Shown piece by piece: positions 31,660 to 46,859 of a stretch of 64,000 nucleotides of DNA (its first letter is position 1; each line of letters begins with the position of its first letter). The notes below the pieces were generated by a model. It ran no database searches. It saw nothing but the letters and a program-made list of their open reading frames with translations, and had not been told where the DNA came from. The stretch is from positions 30,554,445-30,618,444 of the forward strand of contig NC_091165.1 of the NCBI RefSeq assembly GCF_040958095.1, written 5' to 3'. A program made the translations under genes and the position numbers. This DNA comes from Procambarus clarkii (Eukaryota; Arthropoda; Malacostraca; Decapoda; Cambaridae).

Positions 31660-32294
31660 TTAATGATATACTGTGCACCTCATTAAAGCATTCTCTTGAT
31701 TTGGCTTGGGAATTGGAATGATTATTCTGTTGGTCCAAGAGATAGGAAGTTCCCCAGTAACATAGCTCATATTATACAGCTCAAGCAGGGGATACCCTGG
31801 TACTAAAGGAAGTAGACGCAATATGTCATAAGTGATACCATCTTCACCGGGGGATGTGGCTTTACCTTTGTTTAGGGCCGCGAGTAATTCAAACTCAGTA
31901 AATGGCACGTTGCATTCATCTTCCTTGTGGTGCATGAAGTCAACGAGTCTTTCTCGATCTCCGTAACCAGCATTTAATCTGAACTGTATGTCTGGGGGAA
32001 GATTATTGAAGCTAGAGGTGGTTGCCCAAACATCGACTAACTCGTTTGCTCTGTGTAGAGGGTGAGGGTGTGCTACTTGGCCGAGCTTATCGCCTTTAAT
32101 TCTTTTAATATCCTTCCATGCCTGACTGAGGGGGTATGAGAGTTGAGACTGTTAACAAAAGTTTCCCAGTTATCTTGCCTGAGCTCTGTCTTGCGCTCCC
32201 TCGCCTTGGCTAGGGCTTTCTGAAAGAGCTTGAGCATTGCTGGCGTGCGTGTTTCCCTATATGCAAGTCCAACTCGTCTGGCAGTGCGTTTCAA
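31660..32294 (-). pseudogene. LINE fragment: region before RT and RT fingers
   Basis: 32294-32073 encodes the basic, helix-rich stretch between endonuclease and RT (RRVGLAYRETRTPAMLKLFQ). 31935-31660 encodes RT fingers (PFTEFELLAALNKGKATSPG, EDGITYDILRLLP, PKPNQE). The two are separated by a frame break near 32050. The element ends before any catalytic Asp. Confidence 0.7.
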
Positions 32295-32834
32295 AGTACG
32301 CAGTTTGGGGTCATTGTAATAGGCATGGCGTTTATTACTCTACTATAGGTGAAGGACGAATTTGTATTTATTATTGAATGATTCTTAAGTGTGTTACTAC
32401 TGTCCACCATTGCCATTCTCTTTACCATTTCTTCACCTTCTTGGATCATCTTGATTCTTGTTTTTATTTGTTTCAAAGTTATCTGACATACAACATCAAT
32501 TAGATTTTTTTCCGTGGCTCTCTTTGCTATCTCATCAACTACTTCATTCAACAGTATTTCCACATGTGAAGGGATCCACATTAATCTTACTTTATACCCA
32601 ATTTGTTCTAATTTCTTAACATTCTCTCTACACTCCATCACAATATTTTGGTAAACTGGGCGTCTGCTATTTAAAGACTCTAATGCTCCTCTACTGACAA
32701 TAAAGAAGCAAGCATTTTTACATTTGACTACTTCCTGTAATCCTGCTAATGCACCTTGGAGTTCAGCCTGCGTTGAAGAGACATTGTCAGTATCATAGTA
32801 GGACATAGTATACAGTCCAATAACAGTATCTACA
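32291..32834 (-). pseudogene. RNase H domain from a second LINE, fused upstream of RT fingers
   Basis: Translation includes SSTQAELQGALAGLQEVVKC (catalytic Glu block) and VRLMWIPSHVEILLNEVVDE (His and final acidic block), which is RNase H. It lies upstream of RT-finger sequence on the same strand, the reverse of the normal order. Two separate insertions or a rearrangement must have joined. Confidence 0.7.
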
Positions 32835-32974
32835 GTTGACCAGACCACACACTAGAAGGTGAAGGGACGACGTCCTGGACCATTCTCAAGTCGATTGAGA
32901 ATCGACTTGAGAATGGTCCAGGACGGACCGAAACGTCGTCGTCCCTTCACCTTCTAGTGTGTGGTCTAGTCAAC
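32835..32974. mobile_element. 140-bp near-perfect palindrome (fold-back element)
   Basis: The left arm begins GTTGACCAGACCACACACTA. The right arm ends TAGTGTGTGGTCTAGTCAAC. Arms of about 65 bases meet around GTCGATTGAGAATCGAC at 32891-32907. The right half has a few extra bases (GGACCGAAACGTC). Confidence 0.8.
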
Positions 32975-33034
32975 ATAATTTAGTCACGTTATTGTGACTT
33001 ATCGCCTGAGTTTCTACAGTGCCGATGTCAATCT

Positions 33035-33560
33035 CCCATGTCTCTTCGCTCATCTCACTGAACCCTACACGCTCTGTGATATATTGTTTAATTAATTGAG
33101 ATTCACAAATAAATCTTATAATTGTATATTTATTGAAAAAGGCAGAGCAATAATGAGGCAATAATACCACCCTATCGCCGGTGTCCGGACACATGAAAAC
33201 TACCTAGGTATCAGTGTCCAGCCAGGCGGGGACCACAGGCTGCACAGTACTGATAAATTATGTAATTCACAGAGATGCGTTGATTAACATTAATGTTTTA
33301 TATTTTATTAAAAATAGATATATATATAAACTTTGTTTTCAATCGTTGAATGTAACAATATTTCATGTATAAGATCCAAGATATATTTATGATTTAACGA
33401 TTTCCTATAAAGTTGCAATGATACCGTAATTGCATTCTATCATCATCATATATTTAAAAATTAACCTATAAAATTTAAGTCACTTTAATACAGAAAAAAA
33501 GAAGTAAAATAATATGTATGTTAATCATGACGCAGGATCGATGTCTAGGTGAATTATGGC
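33035..33560 (+). repeat. Dispersed AT-rich repeat, copy 3 (inverted relative to copy 2)
   Basis: See 5960-6910. Landmarks here: AGATTCACAAATAAATCTTA, ATCGCCGGTGTC, CCAGCCAGGCGGGG, CAGAGATGCGTTGATTAAC, ATGTTAATCATGACGCAGGA. Confidence 0.6.
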
Positions 33561-33597
33561 TGACACAGTCAGATTATATATGTCAGCCACAAGCAGG

Positions 33598-33640
33598 TAA
33601 TTATCAAAAGAAGGTGCCAAACCAGGGAATGTCATCCACA
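33598..33640 (+). repeat. 45-bp core motif, diverged copy 4
   Basis: ATTATCAAAAGAAGGTGCCA followed by AACCAGGGAATG. It keeps the first half and decays afterwards. Confidence 0.5.
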
Positions 33641-33778
33641 AGTACAGCTCTTAACTTAAGTATAAACTTTATATATTATATATCATGAGAAATTCAGAAA
33701 CTTTAATGACAAAAATTTAAAAATATATTTTAAGTATATATTTTGATTCACATACTCATCCTGTGAGGCTTAGTTTAC

Positions 33779-34342
33779 TGTGCGCCTTATAGTCATGACC
33801 ACGTCACACAAGGGGTCCGTGTAATTGTGCGCCTTATAGTCGTCACCACGTCACACAAGGGGTCCGTGTAACTGTGCGCCTTATAGTCGTCACCACGTCA
33901 CACAAGGGGTCCGTGTAACTGTGCGCCTTGTAGTCGTCACCACGTCACACAAGGGGTCCGTGTAATTGTGCGCCTTATAGTCGTCACCACGTCACACAAG
34001 GGGTCCGTGTAATTGTGCGCCTTATAGTCGTCACCACGTCACACAAGGGGTCCGTGTAATTGTGCGCCTTGTAGTCGTCACCACGTCACACAAGGGGTCC
34101 GTGTAATTGTGCGCCTTGTAGTCGTCACCACGTCACACAAGGGGTCCGTGTAACTGTGCGCCTTATAGTCGTCACCACGTCACACAAGGGGTCCGTGTAA
34201 TTGTGCGCCTTATAGTCGTCACCACGTCACACAAGGGGTCCGTGTAACTGTGCGCCTTGTAGTCGTCACCACGTCACACAAGGGGTCCGTGTAATTGTGC
34301 GCCTTATAGTCGTCACCACGTCACACAAGGGGTCCGTGTAAT
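33779..34342 (+). repeat. 47-bp minisatellite, 12 copies
   Basis: The unit begins TGTGCGCCTTATAGTCGTCA and continues CCACGTCACACAAGGGGTCC GTGTAAT. Copies are nearly identical, differing mainly at CTTATAG/CTTGTAG and TAAT/TAAC. Only the first copy (TAGTCATGACC) is diverged. Confidence 0.95.
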
Positions 34343-34554
34343 TACCCAAAGTTAATTACCCCCGAGGACGAGGCCTCCTCCGGTTTGTAGTTTGGTCCAC
34401 CAGGCTGTTTGATGCGGCTGTCATTTACACACATTACATTATATATGGATAACTAATCAATCACTGACTTTAACAATAGTAGCCCAACGTCTATAAGGAT
34501 GATGAGTTGATTTATGAGTGCCGGGCACTCAAAACTAAATAGCCTAATTTGCAC
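34343..34554. other. Repeat remnants
   Basis: TTTGGTCCACCAGGCTGTTT near 34391 resembles part of a dispersed repeat. No gene seen. Confidence 0.3.
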
Positions 34555-34640
34555 CTTTTTTATTTATTTATTTTTATTTATATATACAAGAGTTCTTACA
34601 TTCTTGAAAAGCCACTACCACGCCCAATCTGGCAGCAGGA
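34555..34640 (-). mobile_element. SINE 3' fragment
   Basis: T-rich (TTTA)n tail, then ATATATACAAGAGTTCTTACATTCTTG and AAGCCACTAC, as in the SINE at 5040-5335. Confidence 0.6.
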
Positions 34641-35000
34641 CTCGAGAGAGAGACCGTCCAGATGTGCTGCTTCTAAACAGCACATACATAATCACTAAAA
34701 AACTTCTCTAAATATCTTTCCGGCAGAACAATTCAAATAAAAATTGTTCAACAACTTGAATTTTTGTATTAAGCTGTTGGGATAAAGCGTTTGAACCTAA
34801 GAATTCTCTCAGTCATTCTCTGTTTTACTGTTATTAAACATATATTAAACTCAAGCCAAACAAATCGCTGGACGAAGTATTTGCCAGTTGTGTTGAATGT
34901 TAGGAATAAAACACCTGGTGTTATTCTTCACCAATATATTTGGTTCTGGTTAGTCCCCCATTAACATTATGCAGTTCAGTTTTCGTCGCCATACTATAGT
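34641..35000. other. No recognised feature
   Basis: AT-rich sequence without open frame. Confidence 0.35.
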
Positions 35001-35002
35001 TT

Positions 35003-35265
35003 TTAGTTTAGTTTATTTATTATGAACCCCATACCCATCCTTGTGGGCAGTAGTGGAAAAGGTTACAGAGGCACATAATTCGCTCAGGGACTGAACCCAC
35101 AATTTATTTAGCCAAGCAAGTTACAATCTTGATGACCTAGCCACAAAATTCAATACACGTCACATCAACAATGGGTTCGAGATCGACCACAAGTACAGTT
35201 TCTAAATTAAGCATCTTACGTATGTGGAGAGCAAGTGTCACAATTGATATGTTTGTCCTATACAT
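35003..35265 (-). pseudogene. 3' UTR fragment of the RT/RNase H LINE
   Basis: Matches 14776-15040: TTTAGTTTATTTATTATG, CCATACCCATC, AGGTTACAGAGGCACATAAT, ACATCAACAATGGGTTCGAG. No coding part remains. Confidence 0.8.
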
Positions 35266-35402
35266 TTCTGCAGTAGCTTGTTTGGGCTCTTATAATTATC
35301 TTAGATATCATTGAAGAGAACCTCCTAGGCACTATACTGTATATGCTTGTAAGAAAAAGTATAATAATCCTGAGAACTCGTGTAAATTATGTTGCACTAC
35401 CA

Positions 35403-38400
35403 CATCATGACCAGCGACCTCTACCACATCATCACCAGCGACCTCTAGCACATCACCACCAGCGACCTCCACCACATCATCACCAGCGACCTCTACCACA
35501 TCATCACCAGCGACCTCTACCACATCATCACCAGCGACCTCCACCACATCATCACCAGCGACCTCTACCACATCACCACCAGCGACCTCTAGCACCTTTC
35601 CACCAGTGACCTCTACCACATCATCACCAGCGACCTCTAGCACATCACCACCAGCGACCTCCACCACATCATCACCAGCGACCTCTACCACATCATCACC
35701 AGCGACCTCTACCACATCATCACCAGCGACCTCCACCACATCATCACCAGCGACCTCTACCACATCACCACCAGCGACCTCTACCACATCATCACCAGCG
35801 ACCTCTACCACATCATCACCAGCGACCTCTAGCACATCACCACCAGCGACCTCTAGCACATCACCACCAGCGACCTCCACCACATCACCACCAGCGACCT
35901 CTACCACATCACCACCAGCGACCTCCACCACATCATCACCAGCGACCTCTACCACATCATCACCAGCGACCTCTACTACATCATCACCAGCGACCTCCAC
36001 CACATCATCACCAGCGACCTCTACCACATCACCACCAGCGACCTCCACCACATCATCACCAGCGACCTCCACCACATCATCACCAGCGACCTCTACCACA
36101 TCACCACCAGCGACCTCTACCACATCACCACCAGCGACCTCTACCACATCATCACCAGCGACCTCTAGCACATCATCACCAGCGACCTCTACCACATCAC
36201 CACCAGCGACCTCTACCACATCACCACCAGCGACCTCTACCACATCATCACCAGCGACCTCTAGCACATCACCACCAGCGACCTCTACCACATAACCACC
36301 AGCGACCTCTACCACATCATCACCAGCGACCTCCACCACATCATCACCAGCGACCTCTGCCACATCATCACCAGCGACCTCTAGCACATCACCACCAGCG
36401 ACCTCTACCACATCACCACCAGCGACCTCTACCACATTACCACCAGCGACCTCTACCACATCACCACCAGCGACCTCTACCACATCACCACCAGCGACCT
36501 CCACCACATCATCACCAGCGACCTCTAACACATCACCACCAGCGACCTCTACCACATCACCACCAGCGACCTCTACCACATCACCACCAGCGACCTCTAC
36601 CACATCATCACCAGCGACCTCTACCACATCATCACCAGCGACCTCCACCACATCATCACCAGCGACCTCTACCACATCACCACCAGCGACCTCCACCACA
36701 TCATCAACAGCGACCTCCACCACATCATCACCAGCGACCTCTACCACATCACCACCAGCGACCTCTACCACATCACCACCAGCGACCTCTACCACATCAT
36801 CACCAGCGACCTCTAGCACATCACCACCAGCGACCTCTACCACATAACCACCAGCGACCTCTACCACATCACCACCAGCGACCTCCACCACATCATCACC
36901 AGCGACCTCTACCACATCATCACCAGCGACCTCTAGCACATCACCACCAGCGACCTCTACCACATCACCACCAGCGACCTCTACCACATTACCACCAGCG
37001 ACCTCTACCACATCACCACCAGCGACCTCCACCACATCATCACCAGCGACCTCTAACACATCACCACCAGCGACCTCTAACACATCATCACCAGTGACCT
37101 CTACCACATCACCACCAGCGACCTCCACCACATCATTACCAGCGACCTCCACCACATCATCACCAGCGACCTCTACCACATCATCACCAGCGACCTCTAG
37201 CACATCACCACCAGCGACCTCTACCACATCACCACCAGCGACCTCTACCACATCACCACCAGCGACCTCCACCACATCATCACCAGCGACCTCCACCACA
37301 TCATCACCAGCGACCTCTACCACATCATCACCAGCGACCTCTAGCACATCACCACCAGCGACCTCTAGCACATCACCACCAGCGACCTCTACCACATCAC
37401 CACCAGCGACCTCTACCACATCACCACCAGCGACCTCCACCACATCATCACCAGCGACCTCTAACACATCACCACCAGCGACCTCTACCACATCACCACC
37501 AGCGACCTCTACCACATCACCACCAGCGACCTCTACCACATCACCACCAGCGACCTCTACCACATCACCACCAGCGACCTCCACCACATCATCACCAGTG
37601 ACCTCTACACATCACCACCAGCGACCTCTACCACATCACCACCAGCGACCTCCACCACATCATCACCAGTGACCTCTACCACATCACCACCAGCGACCTC
37701 TAACACATCATCACCAGTGACCTCTACCACATCACCACCAGCGACCTCTATCACATCACCACCAGCGACCTCCACCACATCATCACCAGTGACCTCTACC
37801 ACATCACCACCAGCGACCTCTACCACATCACCACCAGCGACCTCTACCACATCACCACCAGCGACCTCCACCACATCATCACCAGCGACCTCTAGCACAT
37901 CACCACCAGCGACCTCTAACACATCACCACCAGCGACCTCTAACACATCACCACCAGCGACCTCTAACACATCACCACTAGCGACCTCTAGCACATCACC
38001 ACCAGCGACCTCTAACACATCACCACCAGCGACCTCTACCACATCACCACCAGCGACCTCTAACACATCACCACCAGCGACCTCTAACACATCATCACCA
38101 GCGACCTCTACCACATCACCACCAGCGACCTCCACCACATCATCACCAGCGACCTCTACCACATCACCACTAGCGACCTCTACCACATCACCATCAGCGA
38201 CCTCTACCACATCACCACCAGCGACCTCTACCACATCACCACCAGCGACCTCTACCACATCACCACCAGCGACCTCTACCACATCACCACCAGCGACCTC
38301 TACCACATCACCACCAACGACCTCTACCACATCATCACTAGCGACCTCTACCACATCACCACCAACGACCTCTACCACATCATCACCAGCGACCTCTACC

Positions 38401-39188
38401 ACATCACCACCAGCGACCTCTAGCACATCATCACCAGCGACCTCTACCACATCACCACCAGCGACCTCTAGCACATCATCACCAGCGACCTCTACCACAT
38501 CATCACCAGCGACCTCTACCACATCACCACCTACGACCTCTACCACATCATCACCAGCGACCTTTACCACATCATCACCAGCGACCTCTACCACATCATC
38601 ACCAGCTACCTCTACCACATCACCACCAGCGACCTCTAGCACATCATCACCAGCGACCTCTACCACATCACCACCAGCGACCTCTAGCACATCATCACCA
38701 GCGACCTCTACCACATCATCACCAGCGACCTCTACCACATCACCACCTACGACCTCTACCACATCATCACCAGCGACCTTTACCACATCATCACCAGCGA
38801 CCTCTACCACATCATCACCAGCTACCTCTACCACATCACCACCAGCGACCTCTACCACATCACCACCAGCGACCTCTACCACATCACCACCAGCGACCTC
38901 TAGCACATCACCACCAGCGACCTCTACCACATCACCACCAGCGACCTCTACCACATCACCACCAGCGACCTCTACCACATCACCACCAGCGACCTCTAGC
39001 ACATCACCACCAGCGACCTCTACCACATCACCACCAGCGACCTCTACCACATCACCACCAGCGACCTCTACCACATCACCACCAGCGACCTCTAGCACAT
39101 CACCACCAGGGACCTCTAGCACATCACCACCAGCGACCTCTACCACATCACCACCAGCGACCTCTACCACATCACCACCAGCGACCTA
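35403..39188 (+). repeat. 24-bp minisatellite, about 157 copies
   Basis: Unit ACCAGCGACCTCTACCACAT CAYC with regular variation at three positions (CTCTACC/CTCCACC/CTCTAGC/CTCTAAC and CATCACC/CATCATC). The length is a multiple of three, so frames persist. The + strand reads SPATSTTS-type repeats, the minus strand GGDVVEVA-type repeats (751 and 521 codons, split by a one-base deletion near 37611). The + strand frame has TAA within units at 36294 and 36845. No promoter, start context or flanking exon is visible. I treat it as a minisatellite. Confidence 0.9.
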
Positions 39189-39940
39189 AACCACATCATT
39201 GTTACCTAGCTAGTACGTACAGGTCGTGTCTCCAGGATAGTGATAAAAGTTATAGCCTAGGGTAATTTCACTATCAAACAAAAAGTCAACACCAGAGTGT
39301 CCCTCTGTAGGACAGGAATATAAATTAAAAAAAATCAGGTGAAATAAACATGCACATAATAAAATATATATAATATATAAATTTAATAAACATAATATTA
39401 TGCAAGTTTTTCAATATTACAAGAATGCGATTTCACGTCATTAACTCGAGAGAATTAACTGGCTTTAAATACATAAGAACATCTCCACAGACAAATAATT
39501 TACACTACGGAACAATAAAAGCAGAACAGATAACTTATTCAAACGATGTTTCCCAGATGGTGGTCTTCCAACTACTGAAGAGTTCCAGGACGCACCGCCC
39601 ACACTACCCCCTCCCTCAAAGGATGACAAGCTAGTATTTTATATAAATAACAAACAATTAAATGTGCAATGTAATCGTGCTACCACAAACATAAGATGAA
39701 ATAAAATATAAATTGCATCATGCAAATGACATATAAAAATGCAATAAATTGATATAAGGTAAATACTAAAGTATGAATTATTTAAGCAGTAACATCTGGC
39801 AACTCCACATATAAACATGTAAAATTTTCTGGTCTGGAAACTGACCAGGACTGGATAAATATTAGACAGGTGAATAAGCAAGGCCACTCCTTGCTTCAAC
39901 TATGCTGCCATATTCTACTATGCATTTCAAAAATGCGTAC
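39189..39940. other. AT-rich DNA, no recognised feature
   Basis: No repeat match within the window and no convincing frame. Confidence 0.4.
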
Positions 39941-39944
39941 ATAC

Positions 39945-41935
<1,991 letters not shown>

Positions 41936-41953
41936 ACACACACACACACACAT
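41936..41953 (+). repeat. Short (AC)n between two LINE copies
   Basis: About nine AC units joining the tail of one LINE to the truncated start of the next. Confidence 0.9.
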
Positions 41954-44098
41954 GGGAAACATCACATATAGCATGGGAAACAGAGCTCAGGGGAAAGACG
42001 GCCCAAGATATGATGGATTACATCACGCAGAAGTGCAAGGACGCAGCAAACAAGTTTGTCCCAGTGCAAAAGGAAAACAGAGAAATGAAGATGAGAAACC
42101 CATGGTTTAATCAGAGATGTAGGCTAGCTAAGCAGCAAAGTAAAAGGGCATGGAGAAACTATAGGAATAACAGGACACTGGAGAGCAGAGAAAGATACCA
42201 GAATGCCAGGAATGAATATGTCAGAATGAGAAGAGAGGCAGAAAGACAATACGAAAATGACATCGCAAGCAAGGCAAAGATTCAGCCTAAATTGTTGCAT
42301 AGCCACATTAGGAGAAAAACAACAGTAAAGGAACAGGTTATGAGATTAAGGATAGGGGCGGAAGGATTCACTACAAATGACAAGGAAGTGTGTGAGGAAT
42401 TGAATAAGAAATTCCAGGAGGTCTTCACCTTAGAGCAAGTAGAAATTCCAGAGGTAAGCGAGGGAATAGCTAACCAGGAACCACTGGAAGAGTTTGAGAT
42501 TACCAGTGGGGAAGTAAGGAAGTGTTTACTAGAGTAGGACGTGACGAAGGCTATAGGCCCAGATGGAATCTCCCCTTGGGTTCTAAAGGAAGGAGCAAGA
42601 GAACTGTGCCTACCACTCTCCATAGTGTATAACAAATCACTGGCAACAGGGGAACTGCCAGATATTTGGAAAGCAGCTAACGTAGTCCCGATATACAAGA
42701 AAGGGGATAGACAGGAGGCACTGAACTACAGGCCAGTGTCCCTAACCTGCATACCATGCAAGCTGATGGAGAAGATTGTGCGGAAAAAACTAGTGGAGCA
42801 TCTGGAGCGAAGGAACTTTGTAACACAGCATCAACATGGGTTCAGGGATGGCAGGTCCTGCCTCACAGGGTTACTTGAATTCTACGACCAGGCAACAAAA
42901 ATAAGGCAAGAAAGAGAAGGGTGGGCAGACTGCATATTTTTGGATTGTCAGAAAGCCTTTGATACAGTGCCACACAAGAGGCTAGTGCGAAAGTTGGAGA
43001 TGCAGGCTGGAGTGAGAGGGAAGGTACTCCGGTGGATAGAGGAGTACCTAAGCAACAGGAGACAACGAGTCTGTGTGAGGGGTGAGGTCTCAGATTGGCG
43101 AGACGTCACAAGTGGAGTCCCGCAGGGGTCAGTCCTTGGACCTATACTGTTTCTGGTATATGTAAATGATCTCCCAGAGGGTATAGATTCGTTCCTCTCA
43201 ATGTTTGCCGACGATGCAAAAATTATGAGGAGGATTGAAACAGAGGATGATAGTAGGAGGCTACAAGATGACCTGGATAGACTGAGTGAATGGTCCAACA
43301 AATGGTTGTTGAAGTTCAACCCGAGTAAATGCAAAGTAATGAAACTAGGCAGTGGAAACAGGAGGCCAGGCACAGGATACAGAATAGGAGATGAAGTACT
43401 TAATGAAACAGACAGAGAGAAAGATCTAGGAGTTGATATCACACCAAACCTGTCTCCTGAAGCCCACATAAAGAGAATAACGTCTGCGGCATATGCGAGG
43501 CTGGCTAACATCAGAACGGCGTTCAGGAACCTGTGTAAGGAATCATTCCGAATCTTGTACACCACATATGTAAGACCAATCCTGGAGTATGCGGCCCCAG
43601 CATGGAGCCCGTACCTTGTCAAGCACAAGACGAAGCTGGAAAAAGTCCAAAGGTATGCTACTAGACTAGTCCCAGAACTAAGAGACATGAGTTATGAGGA
43701 AAGGCTGCGGGAAAGGCACCTTACGACACTGGAAGACAGAAGAGTAAGGGGGGACATGATCACAACCTACAAAATCCTCAGGGGAATCAACCGGGTAAAC
43801 AAGAATGAACTATTCAACACTGGTGGGACGCGAACAAGGGGACACAGGTGGAAGCTGAGTACCCAAATGAGCCACAGAGACGTTAGAAAGAACTTTTTCA
43901 GTGTCAGAGTAGTTAGTAAATGGAATGCATTAGGAAGTGATGTGGTGGAGGCTGACTCCATGCACAGTTTCAAATGTAGATATGATAGAGCCCAATAGGC
44001 TCAGGAATCTGTACACCAGTTGATTGACGGTTGAGAGGCGGGACCAGAGAGCCAGAGCTCAACCCCCGCAAGCACAATTAGGTAAGTACAATTAGGTG
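41954..44098 (+). pseudogene. 5'-truncated LINE, RT almost intact (single nonsense codon)
   Basis: Open from the microsatellite edge through the endonuclease-RT linker (MRNPWFNQRCRLAKQQSKRA) to an in-frame TAG at 42535-42537. The same frame then stays open to 43998: IGPDGISPWVLKEGA, NYRPVSLTCIPCKLMEKIV, ADCIFLDCQKAFDTVPHKR, VTSGVPQGSVLGPILFLVYV, SMFADDAKIM, DLGVDITPNLSPEAHIKRIT, SHRDVRKNFFSVRVVSKWNA. All RT catalytic motifs are intact. 3' UTR: CAGTTGATTGACGGTTGAGA, GGCGGG, CTCAACCCCCGCAAGCAC, ending ACAATTAGGTGAG then TAC(AC)n. The lack of the N-terminal endonuclease makes it non-autonomous. Confidence 0.88.
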
Positions 44099-44106
44099 AG
44101 TACACA

Positions 44107-44185
<79 letters not shown>
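44099..44185 (+). repeat. (AC)n tract at the LINE 3' end
   Basis: About 40 AC units that pass without a break into the 12-bp satellite. Confidence 0.95.
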
Positions 44186-44188
<3 letters not shown>

Positions 44189-46859
44189 CACCACACTCTA
44201 CACCACACCCTACTCAACACTCTACACCACACTCTACTCCACACTCTACACCACACTCTACACCACACCCTACACCACACTCTACACCACACCCTACACC
44301 ACACCCTACACCACACTCTACAGCACACCCTACACCACACCCTACACCACACTCTACACCACACCCTACACCACACCCTACACCACACTCTACACCACAC
44401 CCTATACCACACCCTACACCACACTCTACACCACACTCTACACCACACTCTACACCACACCCTACACCACACCCTACACCACACTCTACAGCACACCCTA
44501 CACCACACCCTACGCCACACTCTACACCACACTCTACACCACACTCTACACCACACCCTACACCACACTCTACAGCACACCCTACACCACACCCTACGCC
44601 ACACTCTACACCACACTCTACAGCACACCCTACACCACACCCTACGCCACACCCTACACCACACTCTACAGCACACCCTACACCACACCCTACGCCACAC
44701 TACACCACACCCTACACCACACTCTACACCACACCCTACACCACACCATACACCACACCCTACACCACACTCTACAGCACACCCTACACCACACCCTACA
44801 CCACACCATACACCACACTCTACACCACACTCTACACCACACCCTACACCACACCCTACACTACACTCTACACCACACCCTACACCACACCCTACACCAC
44901 ACTCTACACCACACCCTACACCACACCCTACACCACACTCTACACCACACCGTACACCACACTCTACAACACACCCTACACCACACCCTACACCACACTC
45001 TACACCACACCGTACACCACACTCTACAACACACCCTACACCACACCCTACGCCACACTCTACACCACACCCTACACCACACCCTACGCCACACTCTACA
45101 CCACACCGTACACCACACTCTACAACACACCCTACACCACACCCTACACCACACTCTACACCACACCCTACACCACACTCTACACCACACCCTACACCAC
45201 ACCCTACGCCACACTCTACACCACACCCTACACCACACCCTACGCCACACTCTACACCACACCGTACACCACACTCTACAACACACCCTACACCACACCC
45301 TACACCACACTCTACACCACACCCTACACCACACACTACACCACACCCTACACCACACTCTACACCACACCCTACACCACACCCTACACCACACTCTACA
45401 CCACACTCTACACCACACCCTACACCACACCCTACACCACACCCTACACCACACTCTACAGCACACCCTATACCACACCCTACACCACACCCTACACCAC
45501 ACACTACACCACACCCTACACCACACTCTACACCACACCCTACACCACACCCTACGCCACACTCTACACCACACCCTACACCACACCCTACGCCACACTG
45601 CACAACACCCTACACCACACCCTACACCACACTCTACACCACACCGTACACCACACTCTACACCACACCCTACACCACATCCTACACCACACTCTACACC
45701 ACACTCTACACCACACCCTACACCATACTCTACACCACACCCTACACCACACTCTACACCACACCCTACACCACACCATACACCACACCCTACACCACAC
45801 TCTACACCACACTCTACACCACACCCTACACCACACCCTACACCACACCCTACACCACACTCTACAGCACACCCTACACCACACCCTACACCCTACACCA
45901 CACCCTACACCACACCCTACACCACACTCTACACCACACCCTACACCACACCCTACACCACACTCTACACCACACCCTACACCACACCCTACACCACACT
46001 ACACCACACTCTACACCACACCCTACACCACATCCTACGCCACACCCTACGCCACACCCTACACCACACTCTACACCACACCCTACACCACACACTGCCC
46101 CACCCCCTACACCACACTCTACACCACACTCTACACCACACTCTACACCACACTCTACACCACACCCTACACTACACTACACCACACCCTACACCACACC
46201 CTACACCACACTCTACACCACACCTTACTCCACACTCTACACCACACTGTACATCACACTCTACACCACACCCTACACCACACCCTACACCACACTCTAC
46301 ACCACACCCTACACCACACCCATACACCACACTCTACACCACACCCTACACCACAACCTACGCCACAGTACACCACACCCTACACCACACTCTACACCAC
46401 ACCCTACACAACACCCTACGCCACACTCTACACCACACCCTACACCACACCCTACGCCACACTGCACAAAACCCTACACCACACCCTACACCACACTCTA
46501 CACCACACCCTACACCACACCCTACGCCACGCTCTACACCACACCCTACACCACACTCTACACCACACCCTACACCACACCCTACACCACACTCTACACC
46601 ACACCCTACACCACACTCTACACCACACTCTACACCACACCCTACACCACACTCTACACCACACCCTACACCACACTCTACACCACACCCTACACCACAC
46701 TCTACACCACACCCTACACCACACTCTACACCACACCCTACACCACACTCTACACCACACCCTACACCACACCCTACACCACACCCTGCACCACACTCTA
46801 CACCACACTCTACACCACACCCTACACCACACCCTACACCACACCCTACACCACACCCT

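Noticed and set aside
33779-34342. CRISPR-like array
   Set aside because: There are no unique spacers between repeats. The units are contiguous 47-bp tandem copies in a eukaryotic context. The same applies to 58104-58916 and 59101-59905.
35332-37587. 751-codon minus-strand frame as a real protein gene
   Set aside because: No signal, start context, splice sites or non-repeat domain. The start arises only from a one-base deletion. Kept as a finding to test, not as a gene.
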